Source: Pseudidiomarina insulisalsae (GTDB taxonomy: Bacteria; Pseudomonadota; Gammaproteobacteria; Enterobacterales; Alteromonadaceae). From it: 64,000 nt of DNA. The notes beneath the pieces were generated by a model that saw only the letters and a list, made by a program, of their open reading frames with translations, was not told the DNA's origin and did not search any database. The DNA lies in the NCBI RefSeq assembly GCF_003987065.1, contig NZ_PIPY01000002.1, forward strand, positions 247,655 to 311,654, written 5' to 3'. This document shows positions 8,532-17,254 of the stretch, in pieces; the stretch's first letter is position 1, and each line of letters starts with the position of its first letter. The position numbers and the translations under genes are program-made.

Positions 8532-9458
8532 CTAATTGAGCAGCCAGATAAGGCTTCCTGCCGCAATGAATAACCAAAGAATAACCGCTAATAACAGTGG
8601 CTTAAACCCCGCAGCGCGAATTCTTTGTAAGGTTAAGCTTAGTCCAATCAGGAACAAACAAAAAACCAGGATCCGTTTTCCCAACACGAACAACCAGCTG
8701 TAGGCAACCTCGCCTTGCGGGAAATAACTGGCGATAACGGCGGCAATCACAAACCCGCCAATGAACCACGGCAGCGTCCATTTTCGCGCTCCCTCTTTGG
8801 CGTTATAACGCGCGGCAATGAGCGCCGACAGTACAGCTAAGGGCACAATCCACAACGCCCTGGCAAGCTTGGCGGTCGTTGCCACCAACAACGCCTCGTC
8901 ACCGTAAGCTTCTGCTGCGCCGACCACCGACGAAGTATCATGAATGGCTACGGCCGCCCAAATACCAAAGGTATACTGGTCAAGTTCAAGAAAATGGCCG
9001 ATAAGCGGGAAAATCAGTAACGCGATGGAGTTAAGAATAAAGACAACCGCCAGCGCCAACGCCATTTGATCGCTACGGGCGCCAATCGCCGGGCCTACCG
9101 CGGCAATGGCACTGCCCCCGCAAATTGCGGTGCCTGAGCCAATTAAGTGTGCGGTGCTTAATTCCAGACGCAACGCGCGGCCAATGAGCAACGCCAGACT
9201 CAGGGTCACAACAATCGAGGCAACGATGAGTCCCAATGCGTCACCAGTTACCTGAAGCGCGGTTTGTAAATGGATACCGAAGCCCAGCATAACGATTGCC
9301 ACTGCCAGCAGTCGCTTTGCCAGTTGCGCCGGATTCAGTCGTGCCGGCACCCAGCCAATCCCTGCCAGAATAAAGCCTAGCACCAGCGCCAGTGGCGATG
9401 AAATAAAGCCGCTTAGCGCAAGAGCTCCGACGACAACAAATGCTAAGATAGCCAACAT
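8532..9458 (-). CDS. YeiH/UPF0324 family putative sulfate exporter
   Basis: 308 residues, highly hydrophobic, with about ten membrane segments. It carries the family's conserved signatures (MLGFGIHL, GSGTAICGGSAIAAVGPAI, and AAVAIHDTSSVVGAA), which identify the YeiH/UPF0324 family, called putative sulfate exporters. It follows the persulfide-dioxygenase-like gene by 7 bases. This arrangement fits disposal of oxidised sulfur made from sulfide or persulfide, and is seen in BigR-type sulfur-detoxification operons. The sulfate activity of the family is itself weakly established. The protein is about 40 residues shorter than E. coli YeiH, mainly at the N terminus. Confidence 0.85.
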   Translation of the reverse strand: MLAILAFVVVGALALSGFISSPLALVLGFILAGIGWVPARLNPAQLAKRLLAVAIVMLGFGIHLQTALQVTGDALGLIVASIVVTLSLALLIGRALRLELSTAHLIGSGTAICGGSAIAAVGPAIGARSDQMALALAVVFILNSIALLIFPLIGHFLELDQYTFGIWAAVAIHDTSSVVGAAEAYGDEALLVATTAKLARALWIVPLAVLSALIAARYNAKEGARKWTLPWFIGGFVIAAVIASYFPQGEVAYSWLFVLGKRILVFCLFLIGLSLTLQRIRAAGFKPLLLAVILWLFIAAGSLIWLLN

Positions 9459-9465
9459 TGCCGTG

Positions 9466-10341
9466 CTACAGCTGGTTAATGGGTAATTTCAGATACACTT
9501 TGCCCTGCTCGTCAGCGGGCGGCATTTCACCGGCGCGAATATTGACCTGAATAGATGGCAGGATAAGTCGCGGCATCTCGAGTGTAGCGTCGCGGTCATT
9601 GCGCATGGTCACAAACACCTGCTCAGATATCCCGTCGTGGACATGCTTGCTGGACTGCCGTTGCGCCGCCACAGTCGTGCAAAACTCATAGTCACGGCCG
9701 GCTGGCGGATAATCGTGACAGATGTAAATTTCAGTATCGGCTGGCAATGCCAGCAGCTTCTTAATCGAGCGAAATAAGGTCGTGGCGCTGCCACCCGGGA
9801 AGTCGCAACGGGCGGTGCCCACATCAGGCATAAATAAGGTATCACCGACAAACGCCTTTGCACCATCAATCAGGTAGGTGACGTCGGCCGGTGTATGGCC
9901 AGGGGTATGTAGCACCTCAAATTGCATGCTGCCGACTTTGAACGATTCGCCGTCAGTAAATAAATGGTCAAATTGTGCCCCATTCGGTAAAAATTCTTTC
10001 TCGAGATCGAACACCTCTTTAAAGATTTTCTGGACCTCACGTATGTGCTCGCCGATACCAATTTTTCCGCCGAGTTGCTGTTTCACAAAAGGTGCGGCCG
10101 AAAGATGATCGGCGTGGGCATGGGTTTCCAACGTCCACTCGAGGGTAAGTTCCTGTTCGCTGACGAAGTCAATCAGGCGCTGTACCCCGTCAGTGGCGGT
10201 GCGTCCCGACTTGTAATCAAAATCAAGCACCGGGTCAATAATCACCGCTTTGCCGGTGGTCTCGTCCCATACGACATAGCTGTAGGTCTCGCTTTCCGGA
10301 TCGAGAAATGCGGCCACCTGGGCATGGCTTGCTGCAGTCAT
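9466..10341 (-). CDS. Metallo-beta-lactamase-fold hydrolase, persulfide-dioxygenase/Blh type
   Basis: 291 residues. The HAHADH motif (H74-H79), later HTPGHT and VGDTLF segments and a CHDY motif define a metallo-beta-lactamase-fold metal site. The shape (FVGDTLFMPDVGTARCDFPGG) matches ETHE1/Blh-type persulfide dioxygenases, which oxidise glutathione persulfide to sulfite, more than glyoxalase II. No rhodanese domain is fused. It heads the minus-strand run 10341-7731 with the YeiH-like exporter, suggesting sulfide detoxification. I see no clear BigR or FisR operator in the 131-base divergent gap to the YebC-family gene. Confidence 0.8.
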   Translation of the reverse strand: MTAASHAQVAAFLDPESETYSYVVWDETTGKAVIIDPVLDFDYKSGRTATDGVQRLIDFVSEQELTLEWTLETHAHADHLSAAPFVKQQLGGKIGIGEHIREVQKIFKEVFDLEKEFLPNGAQFDHLFTDGESFKVGSMQFEVLHTPGHTPADVTYLIDGAKAFVGDTLFMPDVGTARCDFPGGSATTLFRSIKKLLALPADTEIYICHDYPPAGRDYEFCTTVAAQRQSSKHVHDGISEQVFVTMRNDRDATLEMPRLILPSIQVNIRAGEMPPADEQGKVYLKLPINQL

Positions 10342-10472
10342 GGGTTACTTCCTCCCTTACACGCGAATTAGTTATCTCTAAAATACGTGATCGTGGGGCA
10401 TAGTTAAACTGGATTCGTTTTCATTGTGCGTATAAAATTGCGCCTTTCGTTTACCAGTAGTGAGAGTTCATC

Positions 10473-11189
10473 ATGGGTCGCGCCTTTCAAAACCGTAAAG
10501 AATCGATCGCCAAAACCGCGGCGGCGAAGAGCAAAGTTTATAGTAAGTATGGCCGGGAAATTTACGTAGTCGCCAAGCAAGGCGGCCTTGAACCTGAGTC
10601 AAATTTACAGCTGCGCAGCCTGATCGACCGTGCGAAAAAAGATCAGGTGCCTGCACATGTTATCGAAAAGGCCATTGATAAAGCGCGCGGCGGCGCCGGT
10701 GAGGACTATGCACCGGCCGTATACGAAGGCTTTGGTCCCGGTAACTGCATGGTCATGGTGGAATGCCTGACCGATAACCCGGCACGCACCTTCGGCGAAG
10801 TGCGTAATTGCTTTACCAAAACCAAATCAAAGATCGGCGCTCCGGGTAGTGTCGCGCACATGTTTGATCACTGTGCCATTTTGAAGTTTGCCGGTAGCGA
10901 TGAAGATGCAGTGCTGGAAGCGCTCATGATGGCCGATGTCGATGTGACCGATATTGAAGCCGAGGAAGGTCAGATTACAGTATTCGCGCCAAACACTGAA
11001 TGGCATAAAGCGAAAGTGGCATTACAGGAAAATTTTGGTGACATTGAATTTGAAGTAGACGAGATTCAGTACCTACCGCAAGTCATGACGGATATCGCCG
11101 GTGACGACGTTGCCATGATGGAGAAGTTTCTGGACATGCTCAATGACTGCGACGATGTCCAGAATATTTATCACAACGCTAATACCTAA
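10473..11189 (+). CDS. YebC/PmpR family DNA-binding protein, YeeN-type
   Basis: 238 residues, full length for the family. Typical features are MGRAFQNRK at the N terminus, [16 protein letters not shown] and AKQGG motifs, [21 protein letters not shown] and a C-terminal DDVQNIYHN. The K/R-rich N terminus and the length match the YeeN branch rather than YebC itself (about 247 residues). Family members act as transcription regulators or, as more recent work on YebC shows, help ribosomes through stalling sequences. Which applies here cannot be told from sequence. The gene is monocistronic and ends in a terminator shared with the convergent peptidase gene. Confidence 0.9.
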   Translation: MGRAFQNRKESIAKTAAAKSKVYSKYGREIYVVAKQGGLEPESNLQLRSLIDRAKKDQVPAHVIEKAIDKARGGAGEDYAPAVYEGFGPGNCMVMVECLTDNPARTFGEVRNCFTKTKSKIGAPGSVAHMFDHCAILKFAGSDEDAVLEALMMADVDVTDIEAEEGQITVFAPNTEWHKAKVALQENFGDIEFEVDEIQYLPQVMTDIAGDDVAMMEKFLDMLNDCDDVQNIYHNANT

Positions 11190-11213
11190 CCACGCAGTTT
11201 AGCTGGCATAGCG

Positions 11214-11235
11214 GCCCGTAGCATGCGCTACGGGC
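11214..11235. terminator. Convergent terminator hairpin after the YebC-family gene
   Basis: A perfect 9-base inverted repeat (GCCCGTAGC / GCTACGGGC) with a 4-base loop, followed by a short pyrimidine-rich stretch (TTGCTTCCTCTCC) on the plus side. It overlaps the last codons of the minus-strand peptidase gene, so it probably ends transcription of the YebC-family gene. Its T tract is weak. Confidence 0.6.
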
Positions 11236-13390
11236 TTGCTTCCTCTCCTAGCAGATTCAGAATAAACGCATATTCCTCAGCAGTTTCCTTCAAGCGCGCG
11301 AAACGTCCTGACGCGCCCCCATGTCCGGCTTCCATGTTCGTTTTGAACATCAGCGGATTATCATCCGTTTTCATGTGTCGTAGCTTCGCCACCCACTTCG
11401 CAGGCTCAAAGTACTGGACTTGCGAGTCATGCAGCCCGGTCGTAACCAACATTGCCGGATAGGCTTGCTTCATCACCTGGTCATAAGGTGAGTACGACAA
11501 CATATAGTCATAATACGGTTGGCTCTGCGGGTTACCCCACTCATCGAACTCGTTGGTGGTCAGCGGAATGGTTTCATCGAGCATGGTGGTTACCACGTCG
11601 ACAAAAGGCACATGGGCAACGAGGCCCCGGTACTTCTCCGGTGCCATATTTGCCACCGCACCCATTAACAGACCACCGGCACTGCCTCCCATGCCAAATA
11701 CTTTACCCGGGTGCGCATATTCTTCAGCGATCAGATGCTCGGTAACATCAATGTAATCGGTGAAAGTATTCTTTTTATTTTCCAGTTTGCCTTCTTCATA
11801 CCAGTGACGGCCCATTTCCTGGCCGCCGCGGATATGCGCGATGGCATAGACAAAGCCACGATCGACCAATGAGAACACCGACGAGCGGAAGCTAGGCTCT
11901 GAGGTTGAGCCGTAAGAGCCATAGGCGTACTGGTACAATGGGGCGCTACCATCCTGTTTGAAGTCTTTCTGGTAAAGCAGCGACACCGGAATCCGGCTAC
12001 CATCGTCGGCGGTCGCCCACGTCCGCTCGGTGGCATACCGTGAAGCATCATAGTTCGGAACGTCCGTGGCTTTCAGTACCTCGCGTTCACGAGTGGCCAT
12101 GTTGTAGGCGTAGGTTACTGTTGGCGTAATCAGTGACGTGTAACGGTAACGTAATACCGCGGTGTCCTGCTCAACGTTGGTGCCAAAGTACATGACATAG
12201 GTCGGCTCATCAGCGTTAATGACATAACTTTGCTCAGGATTGCTCCAGGGCACCACGCGAATCTGACGCAAGCCTTCACGTCTCTCATTCAGCACCAGGT
12301 AGTCGGTAAATACTGCAAAATCCTGAATGAATACAGCGGCATCATGTTCGACCAGCGGTTGCCAGCGAGCTTTATCGCCCAACTCATCATGGCTGACCTG
12401 CATCACCTGATAATTCGGCGCATTATAATCAGTAAGGATGATCCAACGCCCGTTCAGGTGCTCAACGCTGTACTTCAGGTCGCGCTCGCGTGGCGCGACG
12501 ACCTGAAACTCACCATCCGGCGTATCGGCGTCGAGTACATGTACTTCATCAGAGACGGTCGCATCGAGCGAGATCGTCACGTATTCATCGTCAGTGGTGT
12601 TTGACACCCACATGTAGAAGGTCTCGTCCTGCTCTTCATAAACAACTTCGGCGGTGGCAATTGGCTGACCTAACTGATATTTAATAACCCGCTTCGATAA
12701 TAAGGTTTGCGGATCATTTTCAATCACAAATAAGGTTTCATTGTCTTTCGCCCAGGCAATGGCCGCTGAAATGCCAGTGATACCAGTTTCAGTTATCTCA
12801 CCGCTGACCAGATTTTTGACGTGCAGCTCGTACTGGCGACGACCCACATTATCGACCACGTAGGCGAGTTTGCTCTGATCCGGACTGACCTGCAAATTGG
12901 ACACCTGCATGAAAGGCTCACCTTCAGCTAGCGCATTGACGTCAAGCATCACCTGAGTTTCACCGGTTTCCAGGTGCGTACGGGTATAAATGGGGTATTC
13001 TTGGCCCGCTTCATACGCGGTCTGGTAACTGTAATCACCGCGCTGATAAGGAACTGAGGTGTCTTCCTGCTTTACCCGCCCCAGCAACTCTTTTTCTAAT
13101 TCATTGGTGAGTTCCTGATAATCAGCGCGATAAGTATCGTAGTAAGTATTTTCCGCGTTCAGATAGCCCAGAATTTCAGGATCTTTACGCTCATCATCGC
13201 GCAGCCAGTAATAATAATCGACCCGCTCACCATGCGGTGATACAACCGTATAGGGTTGACGCTTGGCAACCGGCGCTTGACCCTGTGTACTGTCCTTATT
13301 GGTTTGCTCCGTTGGCTGGCAGGCAACCAGCACCGACAGTGCTGCAGCACCCAGCCAGTAACGCGTGTTAGCAAATGGTTTTAATTTCAT
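11228..13390 (-). CDS. S9 family peptidase, oligopeptidase B-like lipoprotein
   Basis: 720 residues. The N terminus is a lipoprotein signal (hydrophobic core, then LVAC with the lipid-attachment Cys near residue 24). The middle is a seven-bladed beta-propeller. The C-terminal alpha/beta-hydrolase domain has the catalytic serine in GMGGSAGG (about 568), the aspartate in GLHDSQV (about 655) and the histidine in EAGHGG (about 690). The Ser motif and the VEYFEP-like segment (QVQYFEPAKW) match oligopeptidase B, which cleaves short peptides after Lys or Arg. E. coli PtrB is cytosolic, whereas this protein should be envelope-anchored, as in several marine gammaproteobacteria. It probably serves peptide utilisation, like the second S9 peptidase at 22806. 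Confidence 0.9.
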   Translation of the reverse strand: MKLKPFANTRYWLGAAALSVLVACQPTEQTNKDSTQGQAPVAKRQPYTVVSPHGERVDYYYWLRDDERKDPEILGYLNAENTYYDTYRADYQELTNELEKELLGRVKQEDTSVPYQRGDYSYQTAYEAGQEYPIYTRTHLETGETQVMLDVNALAEGEPFMQVSNLQVSPDQSKLAYVVDNVGRRQYELHVKNLVSGEITETGITGISAAIAWAKDNETLFVIENDPQTLLSKRVIKYQLGQPIATAEVVYEEQDETFYMWVSNTTDDEYVTISLDATVSDEVHVLDADTPDGEFQVVAPRERDLKYSVEHLNGRWIILTDYNAPNYQVMQVSHDELGDKARWQPLVEHDAAVFIQDFAVFTDYLVLNERREGLRQIRVVPWSNPEQSYVINADEPTYVMYFGTNVEQDTAVLRYRYTSLITPTVTYAYNMATREREVLKATDVPNYDASRYATERTWATADDGSRIPVSLLYQKDFKQDGSAPLYQYAYGSYGSTSEPSFRSSVFSLVDRGFVYAIAHIRGGQEMGRHWYEEGKLENKKNTFTDYIDVTEHLIAEEYAHPGKVFGMGGSAGGLLMGAVANMAPEKYRGLVAHVPFVDVVTTMLDETIPLTTNEFDEWGNPQSQPYYDYMLSYSPYDQVMKQAYPAMLVTTGLHDSQVQYFEPAKWVAKLRHMKTDDNPLMFKTNMEAGHGGASGRFARLKETAEEYAFILNLLGEEASP

Positions 13391-13610
13391 TGTTCACGTC
13401 TCAGTTATTGCAAAGGTAAGAAGCAACTTTTAGCTATATCTTGCGCAAGGTCAAGATGGTCAGCCAATAAATCTTCCCCACCGGTTTGCAAAACATGGGA
13501 AAATTTACAGTATGACAACACTTAAACATGTCAACGCTAATAAATGCCATTGGTCGATTATTTATTGAACTGATCCGACCAGAGATGTATGCTCTTCCGC
13601 TGAAATTTTT

Positions 13611-13617
13611 AGGGGAA
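13611..13617 (+). promoter_or_regulatory. Shine-Dalgarno that fixes a TTG start
   Basis: AGGGGAA lies 8 bases before TTG at 13626. No ATG or GTG in this frame would leave a full signal peptide, so this site decides the start of the TPR-GGDEF protein. Confidence 0.7.
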
Positions 13618-13625
13618 CGTCTTTC

Positions 13626-15707
13626 TTGTACGCTTTTTATTGGCAACTTACTGATTACCGAGTCATTTTTTGTTCGGTTGTCAAGCTTCTTTTTGGCTTG
13701 CTGCTCATTATGGGTGGCGGGCTTGCGCATGCGCAACAGACAGAAGACCTGCCAGCCATGGATCAGGCCATTGAAAAGACGCTTGACGACCTACTCAGTA
13801 GCGCCGGTTCCGAAAGCGAGATGCTGGCCGCCATGGAGCAACTGCAAGCGAAGATGAAGCCCGATGCACCCGCGATGACGCGGGTGCGACTGCAATCCTA
13901 CATGGCGCTCTCACATGCCTATCTCGGGCGGGAAGATTACGCCTATCAATTACTTGATGAAACCCAGCAGCTTGCGCAGCAAAGTGGTTTGGCGGATGCT
14001 CTGGCGGAAGTCGCGGCAACGCGCATCTTGTTTAAAACCATCGAAGGCAAACTGACGGAAGCCTATACCCTGATCAATGACGCACAGATGCCGTTAGAAC
14101 AGGCCCGCCTACCCCGAGTGCGCTACTTCGCTCACAACCTGATTGCCAATGTCTATCAAGCTAAAAATTTACCGGAAAGAGCACTGGAGCATTTGATCGC
14201 TGCAGCAACGGCGGTTGATGAAACAGCCGATGAACGGACACCGATCCGTCGTATCTTCCTGAAGTTACGCGTTGCCGATATTTATCAAAAGCAAACACAG
14301 TACGCCGCCGCCCTCAGTGAGATCGAAGAAGCTGAACAGCTGATGCATTCTGCGGGCTTAACTGCGATGTATGCGCCGGAGATTGCCTTTCAGCGTGCTG
14401 TCATTGCAACTTCGCAAGGCAATTACGACCGTGCCTTTGAAATCTACACGCAGTTAGAACGGGACATTCAGAACGATCCGCAGTGGGCGTCCCTAGAGCC
14501 AACCGTTCTGAATAATCTTGGTGACCTAGCGATTCGCACCGAGCGTTATGAAACGGGTATCGCAGTTCTGCAGGATGCACTGCAGATTGCCCGGCAACAA
14601 GGCGATGTCATTACCGAACAAATGATCCGTTTCAATTTAGGGTTCATTGATGTGCACCTTGGTAAATTTGAGCAAGGCCTTGCCACTATGTCCGAAATTG
14701 TGTCTGGTGCGCGCGGTGAATGGATCAGTAGTTCGTTCGAGCCAATGTTAGGTGAATACGCGCAAGCACTAGAGATGGCGGGCCGCCACCGAGAGTCGAA
14801 TGGCATTTTGCTGGAGCAACGGGACTTACGTGAGCAAATTTTTGACACTGAATTACAGAAAAATGTGACCGAGTTACAAAACCTCTATGACTCGAAAGAC
14901 AAAGCCCAACAAATTGAGTTGTTGCAACAACAGAACCAGTTAAGCGATCAACTGCTCCGCAATGAGCGTCAGCGGCAACTCATTCTTACGCTTGGAGTCG
15001 TCGTGGCAGCCCTGTTGTCGGTCCTGGCGTTTTACCTTTATCGCAGCGCACAGCGCTCGAATAAAGCGTTGGTATTTGCCAACGCGCAGTTGGCCGATCA
15101 GTCGGTCCGCGACCCGCTTACCGGTCTATTAAACCGTCGCGCCATGCAACAGGAACTGCAACGCCAGGCGCAAGAGCTGGCAGATAGTAATGATGCCATG
15201 GTCCTGCTGGATATAGATCACTTTAAGCGCATTAATGACCGCCATGGCCATAATGCCGGTGACGACGTCATCCGTACGATTGCTCGCCGGTTGTCGGAAA
15301 TTTGTCGTGACGAGGACAAAGTCATTCGCTGGGGCGGTGAAGAGTTTCTCATTTATTTACATAATACCAGTAAAGAGGCGCTGCCCCGCTTTGTACTGCG
15401 AATGCTGAAGACCATTGCCAGCGACCCGGTACAAACCGAACGTGCCGAGATTGGCGTCACCGCCACCGCCGGTTTTATAAGCTACCCGTTCACCGACTCC
15501 CGGCAGCAGACGATTGACTGGGAAGCCACCCTGCAATTGGTCGACAAGGCCCTATACGCCGGTAAAGTACATGGTCGCAATCAGGCCTGGGGAATCACCA
15601 GTCTCAATCTACCTTACGCAGAGGCCGATAAAGTACTCGATACCGACTTAGCCAGAGCTATCGACGCCAACTATGTTTCTGCGGTCACCTTGCACGGCCC
15701 GGAGTAA
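13626..15707 (+). CDS. TPR-GGDEF membrane diguanylate cyclase
   Basis: 693 residues from a TTG start chosen by the Shine-Dalgarno at 13611. A signal sequence (core LLFGLLLIMGGG, cleavage after AHA) leads into about ten TPR-like helical repeats (residues 60-380), placed in the periplasm. A coiled-coil stretch follows (about 400-450), then a membrane segment (LGVVVAALLSVLAFYLY, about 458-474) and a cytoplasmic GGDEF domain with DPLTGLLNRR, LDIDHF, an intact active site GGEEF (570-574) and the I-site RDED (561-564). It should make c-di-GMP, with product inhibition, in response to a periplasmic protein or peptide signal sensed by the TPRs. A CadC-like regulator with its own TPR domain follows 71 bases downstream on the same strand. 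Confidence 0.9.
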   Translation: MYAFYWQLTDYRVIFCSVVKLLFGLLLIMGGGLAHAQQTEDLPAMDQAIEKTLDDLLSSAGSESEMLAAMEQLQAKMKPDAPAMTRVRLQSYMALSHAYLGREDYAYQLLDETQQLAQQSGLADALAEVAATRILFKTIEGKLTEAYTLINDAQMPLEQARLPRVRYFAHNLIANVYQAKNLPERALEHLIAAATAVDETADERTPIRRIFLKLRVADIYQKQTQYAAALSEIEEAEQLMHSAGLTAMYAPEIAFQRAVIATSQGNYDRAFEIYTQLERDIQNDPQWASLEPTVLNNLGDLAIRTERYETGIAVLQDALQIARQQGDVITEQMIRFNLGFIDVHLGKFEQGLATMSEIVSGARGEWISSSFEPMLGEYAQALEMAGRHRESNGILLEQRDLREQIFDTELQKNVTELQNLYDSKDKAQQIELLQQQNQLSDQLLRNERQRQLILTLGVVVAALLSVLAFYLYRSAQRSNKALVFANAQLADQSVRDPLTGLLNRRAMQQELQRQAQELADSNDAMVLLDIDHFKRINDRHGHNAGDDVIRTIARRLSEICRDEDKVIRWGGEEFLIYLHNTSKEALPRFVLRMLKTIASDPVQTERAEIGVTATAGFISYPFTDSRQQTIDWEATLQLVDKALYAGKVHGRNQAWGITSLNLPYAEADKVLDTDLARAIDANYVSAVTLHGPE

Positions 15708-15778
15708 ACTCCTGCATTTACATTGTTAATCGAAGTCGCTAGTCTTAGTTAACTTGTGAATGGAAAACCTGAACCCCC

Positions 15779-17254
15779 GTGTCTTATTATCAATTTAAAG
15801 AATTTGAATTTGATCCCATGCACGCCATGCTGCGTGGCCCAGAGGGCGAGCAAAGTCTGGAACATCGCGTTGCCAGTCTGCTGGAGTACTTTTGCCAGCA
15901 CCCACAACAAGTACTATCAAAAGAAAGCCTTTTAGAAGCTGTCTGGGCGGGACGCATCGTCAATGAAGACAGCCTTTCGGTTGCAGTCAGTAAACTACGT
16001 AAAATTCTGCAGGATAGTCGCGGCGAGCCGACGTTTATCAAAACCGTGCCCGGCGTTGGCTATTGCTGGCTACCCGATACTGAAGTGAAGTCTCACACCA
16101 ACCCAACGCCCGACGTTGGGTCTGCGCCGCAGCAGTTGCGCCGCGTCCAGCGGCGTAAATCCTATCGTTTCGGTATCGCCGCACTCGTATTCCTGATCGT
16201 GTCGGCAATCGCTTACGGTATCTGGAGCGATCGCAGCAAGCCAGAAACCCCTGCTAGCTCTACCATGGCTGACATCAGCGGTCTGAGCCCGGAACTTCAG
16301 CGCAAGTTTAAAGAGGCACAGGCGACTGTTGAGCATGCGGTGTACCACGAAATTACCATCGAAGACTATCGCCAGGCAATTGAGTTATTCCGCGACATTT
16401 TGCGCGAACACCCCGATTATATTCCGGCTCACCTGGGTATTGGTGAGGCTAAATTCGAGATGAGTGGTCAGCAAGGCTACCAGGACTTGCAGCTCTATAT
16501 TGATGAGCTCACCACCATCGCTAATTTGGCATTGGCAGCCGATCCAAATAACGGCGATGCGCTTGAACTCAAAGCGAAGATTGCTTTTTTGGGCACCTGG
16601 GAACTTGATCGCGCCGCTGAATATTATCAGCGAGCCATCGAAGCAATGCCCGACGACCCGGGCATTTACCTTGGCTACTCAGAGTTTTTGATTACCCGCG
16701 GCAACATTGCCGAGGCAAAAAATATGCTGCGTCAGTTGCGACAGAAAGATCCGGATTTCTTTCGTTATACCAACCTGTCGCTGGTGTACATGTTCCAGGG
16801 CGACTACAACAAAGCAAAAGCCGAAACACAGCGTCTGATTAATTCAGAGGCTGCCTCTGTGGTTCATAATGCCATTTTGCACCGACTTGGCGTGGTGAGC
16901 GGTGACGATGCCCTGGCCATGGAGCATCTGGAAATCCTTATGCGACAGCTGCAGAACTACCCGGAACAACGCGTCGCGGATTATCAGGCTTTATTCGCCG
17001 GCGGTGGTATTAAAGCCGTCTATCAACAGTTGCTTGACGAGCGAAATAGCGACAATCTGGGCCAGTATTTACCACCTCTCTCCTGGGCGCGCTATGCAAT
17101 TGTCGCAGGGGAAACCGAACAAGCCTTGTTCCACTTACGCAATGCCATTAAGCAAAAACAGCCGCAGGTTCTGTTACTCCACCAGGATCCGCACTACGAC
17201 CCATTGCGCCCCCTGATAGAGTTTCAGGCGCTCGCAGCACAGGTGCCCAATTAA
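15779..17254 (+). CDS. CadC-like membrane transcription regulator: winged helix, one TM segment, TPR domain
   Basis: 491 residues. Residues 1-100 form an OmpR/PhoB-type winged-helix DNA-binding domain (LSKESLLEAVW, VNEDSLSVAVSKLRKIL, IKTVPGVGYCW). A basic linker leads to one membrane segment (FGIAALVFLIVSAIAYGIW, about 130-148). The rest, outside the membrane, is TPR-rich (about 170-480). This is the ToxR/CadC layout: a one-component regulator that senses outside and binds DNA inside. Start: GTG at 15779 with only a weak ribosome site; the later ATG would cut into the first strand of the DNA-binding domain. It ends 4 bases inside the convergent amidohydrolase gene. Targets are unknown; the upstream cyclase and the nearby efflux operon are candidates. 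Confidence 0.85.
   Translation: MSYYQFKEFEFDPMHAMLRGPEGEQSLEHRVASLLEYFCQHPQQVLSKESLLEAVWAGRIVNEDSLSVAVSKLRKILQDSRGEPTFIKTVPGVGYCWLPDTEVKSHTNPTPDVGSAPQQLRRVQRRKSYRFGIAALVFLIVSAIAYGIWSDRSKPETPASSTMADISGLSPELQRKFKEAQATVEHAVYHEITIEDYRQAIELFRDILREHPDYIPAHLGIGEAKFEMSGQQGYQDLQLYIDELTTIANLALAADPNNGDALELKAKIAFLGTWELDRAAEYYQRAIEAMPDDPGIYLGYSEFLITRGNIAEAKNMLRQLRQKDPDFFRYTNLSLVYMFQGDYNKAKAETQRLINSEAASVVHNAILHRLGVVSGDDALAMEHLEILMRQLQNYPEQRVADYQALFAGGGIKAVYQQLLDERNSDNLGQYLPPLSWARYAIVAGETEQALFHLRNAIKQKQPQVLLLHQDPHYDPLRPLIEFQALAAQVPN

Noticed and set aside
13434..13736. Minus-strand 100-codon frame upstream of the TPR-GGDEF gene
   Set aside because: No ribosome site, atypical composition, and it overlaps the TTG start and signal peptide of the TPR-GGDEF gene.
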